DNA of 29,276 nt from a bacterium (GCA_030428695.1 JAUIEM010000075.1:1-29276), one strand, 5' to 3'; counted from the stretch's first letter, positions 1-8,700 are shown. Program-made: numbers and translations. The notes: generated from the sequence alone by a model not told the origin.

Positions 1-1
1 C

Positions 2-73
2 CTCGGCGCGCTGGCCGGAGGCAACGCTCTCGGCGGCCTCGGCGCGCTGGCCGGAGGCAACGCCCTCGGCGGC
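2..73 (+). repeat. Two tandem 36-bp units encoding LGALAGGNALGG
   Basis: Two near-identical 36-base units (2-37 and 38-73) each encode LGALAGGNALGG in the same frame as the TerB-like gene. The array probably continues to the left of the window. The in-frame, multiple-of-three period marks it as a coding tandem repeat. Confidence 0.75.
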
Positions 74-1399
74 CTCGGCGGAGGTGCGCGCGCCTCGACC
101 GGCGGCGGCTGGGGTACGATGGCGACCGCAGCGGGCGCCGGTGCGGTCGGGGGAGGGCTGGCGGGGCTGGTCGGGGGTGGCCTGGCGAGCCTGTTCGGCA
201 AGGGCCGCGGGGGAGGTTCCTCGGGGCAGAGCGGCTGGTCGCGGCTGCCCGGCCAGCAGCAGGCGCCGCCAGCGCAGAGCGGTTGGTCGCGGCAGCCGGG
301 TGGGCAGGCGCCGGCAGCACCACCGCAGCCCCAGCAGCCGGCGGGGCAGAGCGGTTGGTCGCGGCTGCCCGGTCAGCAGCAACCGCAGTCGCAGCCGGGG
401 CAGGGGGGCTGGCCGCAGCAGCAACAGCAACAGAGTGGTTGGTCGCGGCTGCCGGGCCAGCAGCAGGCGCAGCCGCAGCCGGGACAGGGGGGCTGGCAGC
501 AACCGCAACTGCCGCCGGGGCAGGGGGGCTGGCAGCAACCGCAGTCGCAGCCGGGGCAGGGGGGCTGGCCGCAGCCGCAACAGCAACAACAGAGCGGTTG
601 GTCGCGGCAGCCGGGTGGGCAGGCTCCCCAGCCCGCGCCGCAGCCGGGGCAGGGGGGCTGGCCGCAGCAGCAACAGCAGCCGAGCGGTTGGTCGCGGCTG
701 CCAGGGGGGCAGGCTCCGCAGCACGCGCCGCCTCCGGGGCAGGGGGGCTGGCCGCAGCAACAGCCTGGGGGCGGGCAGCAGCAGCAGCAGCCGCAGCAGG
801 GAGGCTGGCCACAGCAGGCGCCGCCTCCACCACCCGCGCCCCCGCCTGGCTACAGCCAGCCGGCCTGTGGCGGCCAGGCGGAGTTCGACACCGTGTTGCG
901 CATGCATCCGCCGCAGGGCCCGGACGACCGTTCGCTGCTGGTCCGGCTGCTGGTCGATCTGGCGCGCGTCGACGGCGCCTTCGACCCCGACGAGAGCCAC
1001 TTCCTCGGCACGAAGCTCGCCGGCGCGGACCTGCGCCAGGTCGCCACGCAGCCGCCGCTCACGCCCGCGGACCTCGGCAGGCTGTCGCCCGGCGTGCGGC
1101 CGAGCGCCGTCCTGCTCGCGCACGCGACCGCCTTCGCCGACGGCAGCGTCAGCGCCCGGGAGAAGAGCCAGCTCGCGGCCCTGGAGCAGGCCACCGGGCT
1201 GCCCCGCGAGCAGCTCGACTACCTGCGCAAGGTCGCCCGCGGCGCGATCGTCGAGCGGCTGCTGTCCGCGATCTACGGTGACGGACACAAGAGCGTCGAG
1301 GAAGCGATCGAGCTCGAGAAGGCCGCGATCGAACTCGACATCGGCAGCGCCGAGCTGACGCAGCTCGACGCCGCCTTCCGCGCCCGCCGGGGGCTGTAG
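2..1399 (+). CDS. Gly-rich/Gln-rich low-complexity protein with C-terminal TerB-like domain (5' end outside window)
   Basis: The frame is open from the first bases of the window, encoding GALAGGNALGG-type repeats, so the real start lies upstream; the ATG at 119 is internal to this open frame and need not be used. In order the visible protein has Gly/Ala-rich repeats, a glycine-zipper-like hydrophobic stretch (about 119-205), a long Gln/Pro/Gly region with recurring QSGWSR(L/Q)PG and PGQGGWPQ units (about 215-830), and a helical domain of about 165 residues (about 880-1396). That last domain contains LLVDLARVDGAFDPDE, the A-DG-hydrophobic-DxxE pattern of TerB-like folds. TerB-family domains often occur in membrane-associated stress or conflict systems, frequently near SPFH and AAA proteins, as is the case further along this window. 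Function is otherwise unknown. The Gln/Trp repeats look intrinsically disordered and possibly condensate-forming (inference). Confidence 0.8.
   Translation, partial: LGALAGGNALGGLGALAGGNALGGLGGGARASTGGGWGTMATAAGAGAVGGGLAGLVGGGLASLFGKGRGGGSSGQSGWSRLPGQQQAPPAQSGWSRQPGGQAPAAPPQPQQPAGQSGWSRLPGQQQPQSQPGQGGWPQQQQQQSGWSRLPGQQQAQPQPGQGGWQQPQLPPGQGGWQQPQSQPGQGGWPQPQQQQQSGWSRQPGGQAPQPAPQPGQGGWPQQQQQPSGWSRLPGGQAPQHAPPPGQGGWPQQQPGGGQQQQQPQQGGWPQQAPPPPPAPPPGYSQPACGGQAEFDTVLRMHPPQGPDDRSLLVRLLVDLARVDGAFDPDESHFLGTKLAGADLRQVATQPPLTPADLGRLSPGVRPSAVLLAHATAFADGSVSAREKSQLAALEQATGLPREQLDYLRKVARGAIVERLLSAIYGDGHKSVEEAIELEKAAIELDIGSAELTQLDAAFRARRGL
217..830 (+). repeat. Coding Gln/Trp/Gly repeats (SGWSRxPG and GQGGWPQ units)
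   Basis: Degenerate units of variable spacing inside the TerB-like gene: QSGWSRLPG or QSGWSRQPG alternates with PGQGGWPQ and runs of CAG/CAA glutamine codons. Recurrent DNA words such as ggttggtcgcggc and ggggcaggggggctgg appear many times. Expect copy-number variation between strains and possible assembly slippage. Confidence 0.8.
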
Positions 1400-1452
1400 G
1401 CCGGCGGAGCGGATCGTTCCCGGTCGGCGCGCTTCGATATCGGTATCGGTTG

Positions 1453-1477
1453 TGCCTTCCCTCGCATACGGAAGGCA
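1453..1477 (+). terminator. Perfect 8-bp hairpin downstream of the TerB-like gene
   Basis: TGCCTTCC (1453-1460) pairs with GGAAGGCA (1470-1477) across a 9-base loop, 54 bases after the stop. There is no T-tract, so it is only a weak terminator candidate and may instead stabilise an mRNA end or act as a protein site. A second small hairpin, CCCCCG/CGGGGG, lies at 1535-1551 just before the next gene. The rest of 1400-1558 shows nothing else clear. Confidence 0.35.
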
Positions 1478-1558
1478 GAGGTAGACCGCATCCGGTCCGA
1501 CTCCGCGCGGGCACGTGGACAGGGCTGCAGGTTACCCCCGCCCGTCGGGGGATCGGGC

Positions 1559-2233
1559 GTGCCACGCCCACAGAGCGAGGTCATCGAGACCATCGAAACC
1601 CCCAGTGTAGACCTCTTCGCCGATGCCGCCCGGGCCTGGTGCAGCTGGGCGGAGGAGACCGAGGAGAGCGACCACGCGACCTGCGCCCGTGCCTGCCTGG
1701 CCGGCCTTTGCCGCCTGGTCGGCCTGGCGGCGGCCCTGCCGGAGCCTGAGGGAGAGCTCGAGGACATCGAGCTCGGGCCCATCGAGGTGCCGCGGCGGCG
1801 CTTCTGGTCCCTCCCCGTATCCTGTTACGGGCTGGTCTTCGACCCGCTCGTGGTGCCCCCGTCCGAGCCGGTCCTGGGCGACCTGTCGGACGACTGCGAG
1901 GACATCCCGTCTGACTCACCGGGATTCCTGCTGCGGACCCGGATGCCGCAGATCTCGGGCACTTCGAGCCTACTGCGCTGCTCACCTATGGGGGACATGG
2001 GCTCCGCTGCTCGAAGACTCGAAGCGCCCGATCTCAAGCGGCCTCCGGGCCCTCGCGACGAAATCCCGGTGACTCAGCCGGGCTACAAGGAGCTCAAGAG
2101 ATGCCTGCTGCACGATGCGCAGGGGCGCCGCGCGCTCGCCGTCTGGACCTGGCGCTTCGGCTTCCACCACCACTGGGGTCGGCACGCGACAGGCGCGATC
2201 CGCGCGCTAGCGGCGTTCATCGGGCGTGGGTGA
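1559..2233 (+). CDS. DUF5063 family protein with a 59-residue in-frame insertion
   Basis: The GTG start at 1559 is preceded by a GGGGGA stretch. The N-terminal half (FADAARAWCSWAE, LAGLCRLVGLA) and the C-terminal end (AVWTWRFGFHHHWGRHATGA) match the DUF5063 pattern, a small helical family of unknown function. Members normally read DDLxDIYxDLKxGL without a break. Here DDCEDI and YKELKRCLLHD are separated by about 59 Pro/Ser/Arg-rich residues encoded by a palindromic element (1907-2083). Removing that segment restores a contiguous family sequence of about 165 residues, so the gene was probably interrupted but kept in frame. Whether the product folds is unknown. The gene is convergent with the kinase gene, whose stop is 30 bases away. 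Family assignment is from motif recall. Confidence 0.75.
   Translation: MPRPQSEVIETIETPSVDLFADAARAWCSWAEETEESDHATCARACLAGLCRLVGLAAALPEPEGELEDIELGPIEVPRRRFWSLPVSCYGLVFDPLVVPPSEPVLGDLSDDCEDIPSDSPGFLLRTRMPQISGTSSLLRCSPMGDMGSAARRLEAPDLKRPPGPRDEIPVTQPGYKELKRCLLHDAQGRRALAVWTWRFGFHHHWGRHATGAIRALAAFIGRG
1906..2083. repeat. Palindromic insertion element (MITE/REP-like) inside the DUF5063 gene
   Basis: The left end CCCGTCTGACTCACCGGGA (1906-1924) is an inverted copy of the right end TCCCGGTGACTCAGCCGGG (2064-2082), with two mismatches in 19. Imperfect complementarity continues inward, for example tctcgggcacttcgag against the reverse complement of ctcgaagcgcccgatct, so the whole segment can fold as a long hairpin. 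It is 59 codons long, lacks stops in the host frame and carries no transposase. Mobilisation would have to be in trans. Exact borders are uncertain by a base or two. Confidence 0.7.
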
Positions 2234-2263
2234 GGAAACAGCTGACGCCCCGAGAGAGCGCGC

Positions 2264-3346
2264 TCAGAAGAACCCGCCGAGCGCCAACGCGAAGGCGCCC
2301 CCGGTCAGGGCGAGCCCCGCGACCAACCAGATGATCAACGCGTAGGAGGATCGGGCGGGGGGCTTCGGAGCGGCGCGGGTCTGGGCCTCGCCGAGCTTCT
2401 GGTAGGTCTTCCCGTCCTTCATCTTCAGCGGCATCACGATCGGTCCGCGGGGAGAGGCGTGCAGCACCCCCTGCTCCTTGAGCTGGAACTCGGCGTGGTC
2501 GAGATCCTCGATCAGCTCCTGCCCGCCCTGGTAGCGCTCTTCGGGCTTGCGCGCGAGCATCTTCCGCAGGACCTCTTCGAGGATCAGCGGCACGTTGCCA
2601 CGGGTCGCGCGGATGCTGCGCGGGTCGCGGTTGCAGTGCAGATAGAACTCCTCGGTCTGGGTGTCCCCCTCGAAGGGGCGGGCGCCGGCGAGCATCTCGT
2701 AGAAGATCACGCCGAGCGAGTAGAGGTCGCTGCGCGTGTCGACCTCGCCGGCGCAGGCCTGCTCCGGCGACATGTACTCGGGAGTCCCGACGGTCTTGCC
2801 GATGCGGGTCAACTTCAGATGGGTCTCGTTCAGGCACTTGGCGAGGCCGAAGTCGAGCAGGGTGATGCGGCCGTCGGCGCCGAGCATCACGTTGCTCGGC
2901 TTGATGTCGCGATGGACGATCTGGCGGGTGGCGGCGTGCGCGAGCGCTCCGGCGACGGTGCGGACGATCTTGATCATCTCCGCGAAGGTGAAGCGGATCT
3001 TGCCGATGCTCTTCTGCAGCGAGCGGCCTTCGACCAGCTCCATCGCGATGAAGAGGATGCCGGTCTCGCGTTCGCGCCCGGCACACAGCACCTTGACGAC
3101 GTTCGGATGGTCGACCGCCGCGGTCGCGCGGGCCTCGACGAGGAAACGCTTGGTGAAGCTGGAGTCGTTGCACAGGTGCGGGGCGAGGATCTTGACCGCG
3201 ACCCTGCGCCGGGTCTCGGCCTGGACCGCTTCGTAGACGATGCCCATGCCGCCCTTGCCCAGGGGCTTCTTGAGTCGGAACTCCCCCACCGTGCTGCCCG
3301 GTCCGACCAGTCGGGCCTTCTTGCGCTGGATCGAGCTCAGAGGCAT
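2264..3346 (-). CDS. Hanks-type Ser/Thr protein kinase with C-terminal membrane anchor
   Basis: The start chosen is the ATG read leftward from 3346 (protein begins MPLSSIQRKK), because GGAGGG lies five bases upstream on the minus strand; an in-frame ATG 20 codons further up has no such site. The 360-residue protein has a complete kinase domain: Gly-rich loop GKGGMG (30-35), VAVK lysine 52, catalytic loop HRDIKPSN (145-152), DFG (165-167), then GTPEYMSPEQ and SDLYSLGVIFYEML. After a linker of about 60 residues it ends in one hydrophobic segment with only two residues beyond it, so it should be tail-anchored with the kinase in the cytoplasm. All catalytic residues are present, so it should be active. 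Substrates are unknown. It is divergent from the helicase-like gene and convergent with the DUF5063 gene. Confidence 0.92.
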   Translation of the reverse strand: MPLSSIQRKKARLVGPGSTVGEFRLKKPLGKGGMGIVYEAVQAETRRRVAVKILAPHLCNDSSFTKRFLVEARATAAVDHPNVVKVLCAGRERETGILFIAMELVEGRSLQKSIGKIRFTFAEMIKIVRTVAGALAHAATRQIVHRDIKPSNVMLGADGRITLLDFGLAKCLNETHLKLTRIGKTVGTPEYMSPEQACAGEVDTRSDLYSLGVIFYEMLAGARPFEGDTQTEEFYLHCNRDPRSIRATRGNVPLILEEVLRKMLARKPEERYQGGQELIEDLDHAEFQLKEQGVLHASPRGPIVMPLKMKDGKTYQKLGEAQTRAAPKPPARSSYALIIWLVAGLALTGGAFALALGGFF

Positions 3347-3663
3347 GTCTCCCTCCTGTGGTCGTGGAAATCGATGCAAGCGCCGTGCCACCCTGTAATG
3401 CGCCATCTACTGTCGGTCCCGTCACGCGCTGTGTCCCAGAATGGGCGCGTGTGTCTCAGCATGATACGCACCGGTGTGCCGGCGAGGTGCGTCGCTCCGG
3501 GCAGGGTGGCGGCGGACGGTCGGCCGTCGCCTGAAGTGGCGCGGGGGAGTTGCTATACTCCTTTGACGCGGTCGAGAACCTCCCGTGGCCGGCTCGTAGC
3601 CGGCCGCGCCGCTCGCAAGAGCGGTCCGGGGTCGAGACGTCGTGTGGTGCTTGGGGAGCGGAC
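3347..3663. other. Divergent intergenic region between kinase and helicase-like genes
   Basis: This 317-base stretch holds the 5' region of the minus-strand kinase gene and the promoter and leader of the plus-strand helicase-like gene. Apart from the plus-strand promoter at 3531-3559, no clear operator or structured RNA is visible. Confidence 0.6.
3531..3559 (+). promoter_or_regulatory. Extended -10 sigma70-type promoter for the helicase-like gene
   Basis: TGCTATACT (3551-3559) is an extended -10 box (TGN-TATACT). A weak -35 candidate, CTGAAG (3531-3536), sits 17 bases upstream. Transcription would begin near 3566, giving a leader of about 100 bases to the GTG at 3664. This argues against the longer reading starting upstream at 3550. 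Confidence 0.55.
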
Positions 3664-6600
3664 GTGATTCCCGGACTGCTGGTCGACGACATCCGGCGCA
3701 CCCTGCTCGATGCGCTCGACACCCTCCTCGCACCGGACTCCGATGGCGGCCTTCGCGCGCTGCTCGCCGACCCGGAGCGCGGGATGTTCCGCGGGCCCTA
3801 CCTCGATCTCGAGCTGCCCTACCGGCGCGCCGGGGACAGCCCCGAGAACGACCTCCTCCCGGGCTTCGTCCCCAACCGCCACCAGGCCCGCGTCTTCGAG
3901 CGCTTGTCTTCGAAGGACCGCGAGCCCGCCTCGACGCTGCTGGTCGCTCCGCCGGGTTCGGGCCGCACCGAGGCCCTGCTGCAGCCGCTGCTCGATCACT
4001 GCCTGCGGCAGCTCGGGAAACCGGGGGTCAAAGCGCTCCTGCTCTACCCGAGCACCGAGCTCGCCAGCGAGCACGCCCGCCGGCTCGCGGCGCGGATCTG
4101 GGCGGACGGTCGCCTGCGGGGGCGGCTGCGCGCCGGGGTCTACACGGGCAGCAACGAAGAGCGTCGGGACATGGGGCCGGAGCACCTGATCTCGTCGCGG
4201 GACAGCCTGCGGAAGTTCCGACCGGACATCCTGCTCGCGCACTACGCGTCGGTCGGCGGCCTGCTGCACCGTCCGGAGGACGCGCGGCTGTGGCGCGATA
4301 CCGGTCAGGAGAGCCTGCGTTACCTGGTGGTGCCGGAGCTGCACCGCTACAGCTCCTACGCCGCGCGCGAGGTCGCCTTCCTGATCCGGCGCCTCCACGC
4401 CCGGCTCGGCGTGCGTATGGGAAGCCTCTGCTGCGTCGCGAGCTGCCGCCCGCTGGCGGGCGGCAGCGAAGAGCTGATCGAGCACGCCGAGCGCCTGTTC
4501 GGCCGCTCCTTTCCGCCGGATGCGGTGGTCGATGAGGTCGAGGCCGACCCGGATCAGCTGTGCGTCCAGCCCCCGGACGAGGCGCCGCGCCCGCCGCCGG
4601 ATGCGCGCCTGCAGCGGCTGCCCGGCGAGACGGCGGGGGCCTATCTGCGGCGGTTGCACGGCTACTGGTTCGGCAGCGAGGAGGGGGCAGATGATCGCCG
4701 CGCCCTCGCCGGGAAGATCGTTCGCCATCCCTTCGGCCACCTGCTCTTCCGCTCCCGGCGCTCGCTCGGGCCGGCTCCGCTCGGCGAGTGGTGCGCCGCC
4801 CTGGCCGCCGCCGACCCGGACTTCGCGGCGCTCGAGCCCGAACGCCAGAGCGCGGTGTTGCTGTCCTTCTGCGCCCTGCTCGGCGAGGCGCGCGTCGGCG
4901 GCGAGGAGGAGGGCGAGTCGCGCCCCCTGACCGTCTGTCGGCTGCAGCTCTGGGTCCGTGAGCTGCACGGCCTGGTGCGGACATTCGACGAGCCGGCGCA
5001 GCTGCGCTGGTCGACCCCCCACGGTCGTGCCGGCCTGCCGCCCGCGGTGTGCAGCCTGTGTGGCGCGCTCGGCTGGGCTGGCCTGTTGGTCGATGGTTGT
5101 CTGGACGGCCGCCAGTCCGAGGTCGACCGGGCCTTCGCCGAGCGCGACCGCGAGCTGCGGCTGGTGTTCGCGCATCCCGACGGTGAGCGGCTCTGCAGCG
5201 CCTGCCTGCGGCTCGGCGCCGCCGACGTCTGCGAGTGCGGGGGGAGGACCCTGGCGGTCAAGGTCCGGCGCCTCGACGTCGACTACGAGTGCCCGGCCTG
5301 CCGTGGCCACAGCTGCGTGGTCAGCCTGACCGTTCGGGCGGCGCGCCTGGCGGCCCTGGCGCTCGGTCGCCTGCGCGGGGCGGGGGTAGACCGCGACAGC
5401 ATCGCCTTCGCCGAGCATCCGCAGGAAGCGAGCCAGCGCGCGAGCTTCTTCGCGGCCGCCGACTACCGCTGGCAGCTGCGCAACGCGATCGCGATGGTGC
5501 TGCGGGAGGAGGAGTCGGAGGGCTGGTCCCTGTCCGAGCTCGCGGCGCACACCTTCGCGTTCTGGAAGGAGCGCGTGCCGCTGAAGACGCTCGCGGCCTG
5601 CTTGACGCCTCCGGACATGAAGGACCTCGCGCAGTACCGCGCGATGATGGGCACCGTTGGTCGCGACGAGGGCTTCGAGGAGCTCCTGAAGATGCGCCTC
5701 GGGCTCGAGGTCGTCCTCGAGCTCGGCTTCGGGGCGCGGGCGGAGGCCAGCCTGGAGAAGTGCCGCCGGGTGACGGCCTTCCCTTCCTCCGAGGCCCTCG
5801 ACGTGGCGGCGGCCGGGCTGACCGACGTGCTGCGCGACGAGTTCCCGTCGCTCGAACAGGTCGCGATGACCCGCGTCCGGCACTTCCTCAACGGGCTGCT
5901 GACCTGGTCCCGGCTGCGAGGCAGCATCGCGAGCCCGCTGTTGTACGGCTACGCCGACCAGCGCGCGCCCGAGGTGCTGCGGACCAAGCAGAGCCCGCTC
6001 CTGCCCTTCTTCCGCGGCCGGCTCCCTCGCTTCCTCAGCCTCCGCTCCGGCGACCGCGTCTTCGACCCCCTGCGCGGGGCCCGCGCCGACAGCTGGCCGG
6101 GAGACTGGGCGCGCCGCGCGCTCGGCGTCAGCCTCGACAACGCGCAGCTCGATCGGCTCTACGCGAGCACGGTCGAGCAGCTGATCGACGGCGAGCTGCT
6201 GCTCCCCTTCGGCAGCCCGGGCGCCCGGGTGTACGCGATCGACCCGGCCCGGCTCGAGGTCAGCACCGACACCGTGCAGCTGGTCGCCGACGACGGCCAT
6301 CGGGTGACCGTCGCCCGCTCGGAGCGCGAGACCTGGTGGGGGATGCCCTCGCTGCGCTTCGGGTCGAGCGGCTGCTACACCCCGGTCGAGGATCCTCCGG
6401 GCCGGCTCCCGGCGGTGCCGTCTGCGCTCTTCCCGCTGACCGTCGCCGAGCACTCCTCCCTGCTCGACGGCAAGGTGCGTGAGCGCCTCGAGCAGGCCTT
6501 CCGCCGCCGCGACCGCGGGGACGGCGTGCAGCTGCTCGTGTGCCGGCCGACATCGCGCCTCGCGCTCGACTTCAGCGCGATGTCCGTCGGCCTGTTCTGC

Positions 6601-8700
6601 GGTATGCCGCAGAGCGCCCCCGTCCTCGCCGATCGCGTCGCGCAGCTCGGACGCAAGAGCGGGGGCGCGCTCGCCCTGGTCTTCGTCAACGACGAGCCGG
6701 CCGAGCTCGCGCGGTGGGAGCGCCCGGAGGAGCTCCTGCGCGGCGCCTTCCGGCCCCGCAGCATCGAGCTCAACGCGCCGGTGCTGCTGCGTCGGCAGTA
6801 CGTCGCCTACACCTTCGACTGCTGGGCGCGCGACGACAATCGGGCCCAGCGCACGCCGCGCAACGCCGCGCAGCTCCTGACGATGTTCCGCTCGAAGAGC
6901 TTCCCGCAGCCCTTCCTGCGCTACCTCAAGAGGGACGCCGACAGGCTGCTCGACGCGTTCCTGGAGCTGTTCGTCGACGAGCTCTCCGCCGCGACCCGCG
7001 CCGCTCTCGAGGAGCTCTCCCTGCCGGAGGCGATCGGGGACATCCTCGCCGGGGCGCTCGAGAAGGCCCAGGCGATCATCGACGGCCAACGGCGCCTGGT
7101 CAATCGGCTCGCGAAGCGCACCAAGGTCGCCGAGCAGCGGGCGGAGGAGGATGGCTCAGAGAGCGAGGATCCGCGGGGCTCGCTGACCGAGCTGCGGGAC
7201 GAGATGCGCCAGCTGCGCACCCACGCCCACATGCTCAGCCAGCGCTACCCGTGGGCTGTGCTGTCCGAGGCGGGGGCGCTGCCGGACGACGAGCATCCGG
7301 AGACCGGCATCGCGCTGACCTCGATGCTGTACGGCGTGCCGCGGCCGGGGAAGGCCGGCGATGCGCGCACGGTCGAGGCGCGCCAGTACCTGTTCGAGGC
7401 CCGCGCGGGTTTCCGCGAGCTCGCCCCATACAACACGGTCTACGCCGAGCAGCGCCGGGTGTACGTCGATCAGGTCGAGACCGGCGGCAAGCGCGACTGC
7501 CGCATCGTCCCCTGGTACTTCTGCCCGGCCTGCGGCTTCGCCGGCCCGGTCGAGGAGGGCGTCGGCGCGAGCCTCTGTCCGGAGTGTGGCTGCGCCCTAT
7601 CGCACCAGCAGCGCAAGCTGGTGCTGCGGCTCGAGCAGGTGTCGGCGCACTCGGACTTCGTGTCGAACCTCGCGACCGACGCGGAGGAGGTCCGTCATCG
7701 CCGCAGCTACCGCCTGGTGCGCCTGCTGCGTCCGCTCGCCGCGCCCGAGCTGCAGCTCGAGGCGGAGGCCGGGTGGCGCGTCGAGCTGCTGCCCGCGACC
7801 CGCCTGCTCGAGCTGAATACAGGCTTCGCAGGCGCGCGACCGGACAAGCTCGAGGTGCTCGGCGCGCAGGAGTGCGGGCTCGGCTTCCACGTCTGCCGCG
7901 ACTGCGGCGTCGTCCAGCCGCCGCGCGGGGTCAAGGCCGTGCGCCGCCACCGCAGCTGGTGCCTGCTGTCGCAGAAGAAGGGCAAGACCCTGACCGGGCG
8001 CATGGTGGTCGACGACTGGGCTCCGATCTACCTGTACCGCGAGCGCCGCTGCGAGGCGCTGCGCTGGACCCTGCCGAAGGAGTGGCTCGAGCGCCCCGAA
8101 GCCCTCGCCTCGCTGCACGCCTGCTTCGCGATCGGCCTGCGCCATGCGGGGATGGAAGACGACGTGCTGGTGCACGAGCAGGGCGAGCACCTCTTCCTGG
8201 TCGACGCCACCCCGGGCGGCAGCGGGCTGTTCGAGCGCTTGCTGCGGCAGCGCTGGCGGCTGCGGAACCTGCTCCTCTTCGCCGCCCGCGTGCTGGCCGG
8301 CTGCGGCTGCGAGGCCGGCTGCACGCGCTGCGTCTTCGCGGGCTGGGGCCGGGACGACCCCGCGCCTTCCCTCCCGGTCGCGCGCCAGCTGGTGCGCTCG
8401 ATGCTCGCGAGCTGGCCTGGCGCCGAGGGCGAGCTCGACGCCCTGCTCGCGGACTGCGATCCGGCCTGCCACCCGTGGATCCGCGCCTGCGCCGAGCACG
8501 CGCTGCCGCTGCCGCAGGTCGGCTTCCAGCTCGCGACCGACTCCGGGGAGGTCGAGGCCGCCCTGGCGTGGCCCGACCGGCGGCTCGCCCTGCTGTGGGA
8601 GAGTGCGGCCCGCCCGGTCTTCGAGCAACAGGGCTGGACGGTGCTCGCGGCCGAGGATCCGGTCGCCGGCGCGCTCGACGCGCTGCGCCTCCCGACGTGA
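3664..8700 (+). CDS. Giant DUF1998/MZB SF2 helicase-like protein with degenerate ATPase motifs
   Basis: The GTG at 3664 follows GGGGAGCG and lies downstream of the promoter. The 1,678-residue protein follows the layout of large DEAD-like helicases with a C-terminal DUF1998/MZB region. It has an RecA1-like part (about 80-270), four-Cys elements (C463/C466, C511/C514), the family block IAFAEHPQEASQRASFF (580-596), a RecA2-like part (about 955-1040), a second four-Cys ribbon (C1287/C1290, C1305/C1308), and an MZB cluster CGCEAGCTRC (1547-1556) after DATPGGSGLFE. Catalytic motifs are eroded. Walker A reads PPGSGRTE with R101 in place of Lys, DExH reads PELH (P224), motif V reads RPTSRLALDF, and motif VI reads DRVAQLGR instead of QRxGRxGR. 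Relatives act in DNA or RNA processing and phage defence. This member probably binds nucleic acid or a partner without hydrolysing ATP (inference). The gene is followed closely by the paraoxonase gene. Confidence 0.82.
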   Translation: MIPGLLVDDIRRTLLDALDTLLAPDSDGGLRALLADPERGMFRGPYLDLELPYRRAGDSPENDLLPGFVPNRHQARVFERLSSKDREPASTLLVAPPGSGRTEALLQPLLDHCLRQLGKPGVKALLLYPSTELASEHARRLAARIWADGRLRGRLRAGVYTGSNEERRDMGPEHLISSRDSLRKFRPDILLAHYASVGGLLHRPEDARLWRDTGQESLRYLVVPELHRYSSYAAREVAFLIRRLHARLGVRMGSLCCVASCRPLAGGSEELIEHAERLFGRSFPPDAVVDEVEADPDQLCVQPPDEAPRPPPDARLQRLPGETAGAYLRRLHGYWFGSEEGADDRRALAGKIVRHPFGHLLFRSRRSLGPAPLGEWCAALAAADPDFAALEPERQSAVLLSFCALLGEARVGGEEEGESRPLTVCRLQLWVRELHGLVRTFDEPAQLRWSTPHGRAGLPPAVCSLCGALGWAGLLVDGCLDGRQSEVDRAFAERDRELRLVFAHPDGERLCSACLRLGAADVCECGGRTLAVKVRRLDVDYECPACRGHSCVVSLTVRAARLAALALGRLRGAGVDRDSIAFAEHPQEASQRASFFAAADYRWQLRNAIAMVLREEESEGWSLSELAAHTFAFWKERVPLKTLAACLTPPDMKDLAQYRAMMGTVGRDEGFEELLKMRLGLEVVLELGFGARAEASLEKCRRVTAFPSSEALDVAAAGLTDVLRDEFPSLEQVAMTRVRHFLNGLLTWSRLRGSIASPLLYGYADQRAPEVLRTKQSPLLPFFRGRLPRFLSLRSGDRVFDPLRGARADSWPGDWARRALGVSLDNAQLDRLYASTVEQLIDGELLLPFGSPGARVYAIDPARLEVSTDTVQLVADDGHRVTVARSERETWWGMPSLRFGSSGCYTPVEDPPGRLPAVPSALFPLTVAEHSSLLDGKVRERLEQAFRRRDRGDGVQLLVCRPTSRLALDFSAMSVGLFCGMPQSAPVLADRVAQLGRKSGGALALVFVNDEPAELARWERPEELLRGAFRPRSIELNAPVLLRRQYVAYTFDCWARDDNRAQRTPRNAAQLLTMFRSKSFPQPFLRYLKRDADRLLDAFLELFVDELSAATRAALEELSLPEAIGDILAGALEKAQAIIDGQRRLVNRLAKRTKVAEQRAEEDGSESEDPRGSLTELRDEMRQLRTHAHMLSQRYPWAVLSEAGALPDDEHPETGIALTSMLYGVPRPGKAGDARTVEARQYLFEARAGFRELAPYNTVYAEQRRVYVDQVETGGKRDCRIVPWYFCPACGFAGPVEEGVGASLCPECGCALSHQQRKLVLRLEQVSAHSDFVSNLATDAEEVRHRRSYRLVRLLRPLAAPELQLEAEAGWRVELLPATRLLELNTGFAGARPDKLEVLGAQECGLGFHVCRDCGVVQPPRGVKAVRRHRSWCLLSQKKGKTLTGRMVVDDWAPIYLYRERRCEALRWTLPKEWLERPEALASLHACFAIGLRHAGMEDDVLVHEQGEHLFLVDATPGGSGLFERLLRQRWRLRNLLLFAARVLAGCGCEAGCTRCVFAGWGRDDPAPSLPVARQLVRSMLASWPGAEGELDALLADCDPACHPWIRACAEHALPLPQVGFQLATDSGEVEAALAWPDRRLALLWESAARPVFEQQGWTVLAAEDPVAGALDALRLPT

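Noticed and set aside
1453..1477. Firm intrinsic terminator after the TerB-like gene
   Set aside because: Good stem but no T-tract; kept only as a low-confidence feature.
3461..3466. TATCAT as a minus-strand -10 box for the tail-anchored kinase
   Set aside because: No acceptable -35 at 16-18 bases; too weak to call.
3550..3663. Upstream start for the helicase-like gene
   Set aside because: It would lie at or before the -10 box TATACT, ahead of the predicted transcript start; the GTG at 3664 has a ribosome-binding site and begins the conserved region.
3553..7089. Long minus-strand open frame opposite the helicase-like gene
   Set aside because: Shadow frame from GC-rich codon bias; composition lacks protein-family motifs and it lies entirely antisense to a gene with clear domains.
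3664..8700. Assignment to DISARM (DrmA/DrmB) or another named defence system
   Set aside because: DUF1998 resemblance is real, but no methyltransferase, PLD nuclease or other system partner is nearby and the catalytic motifs are lost.
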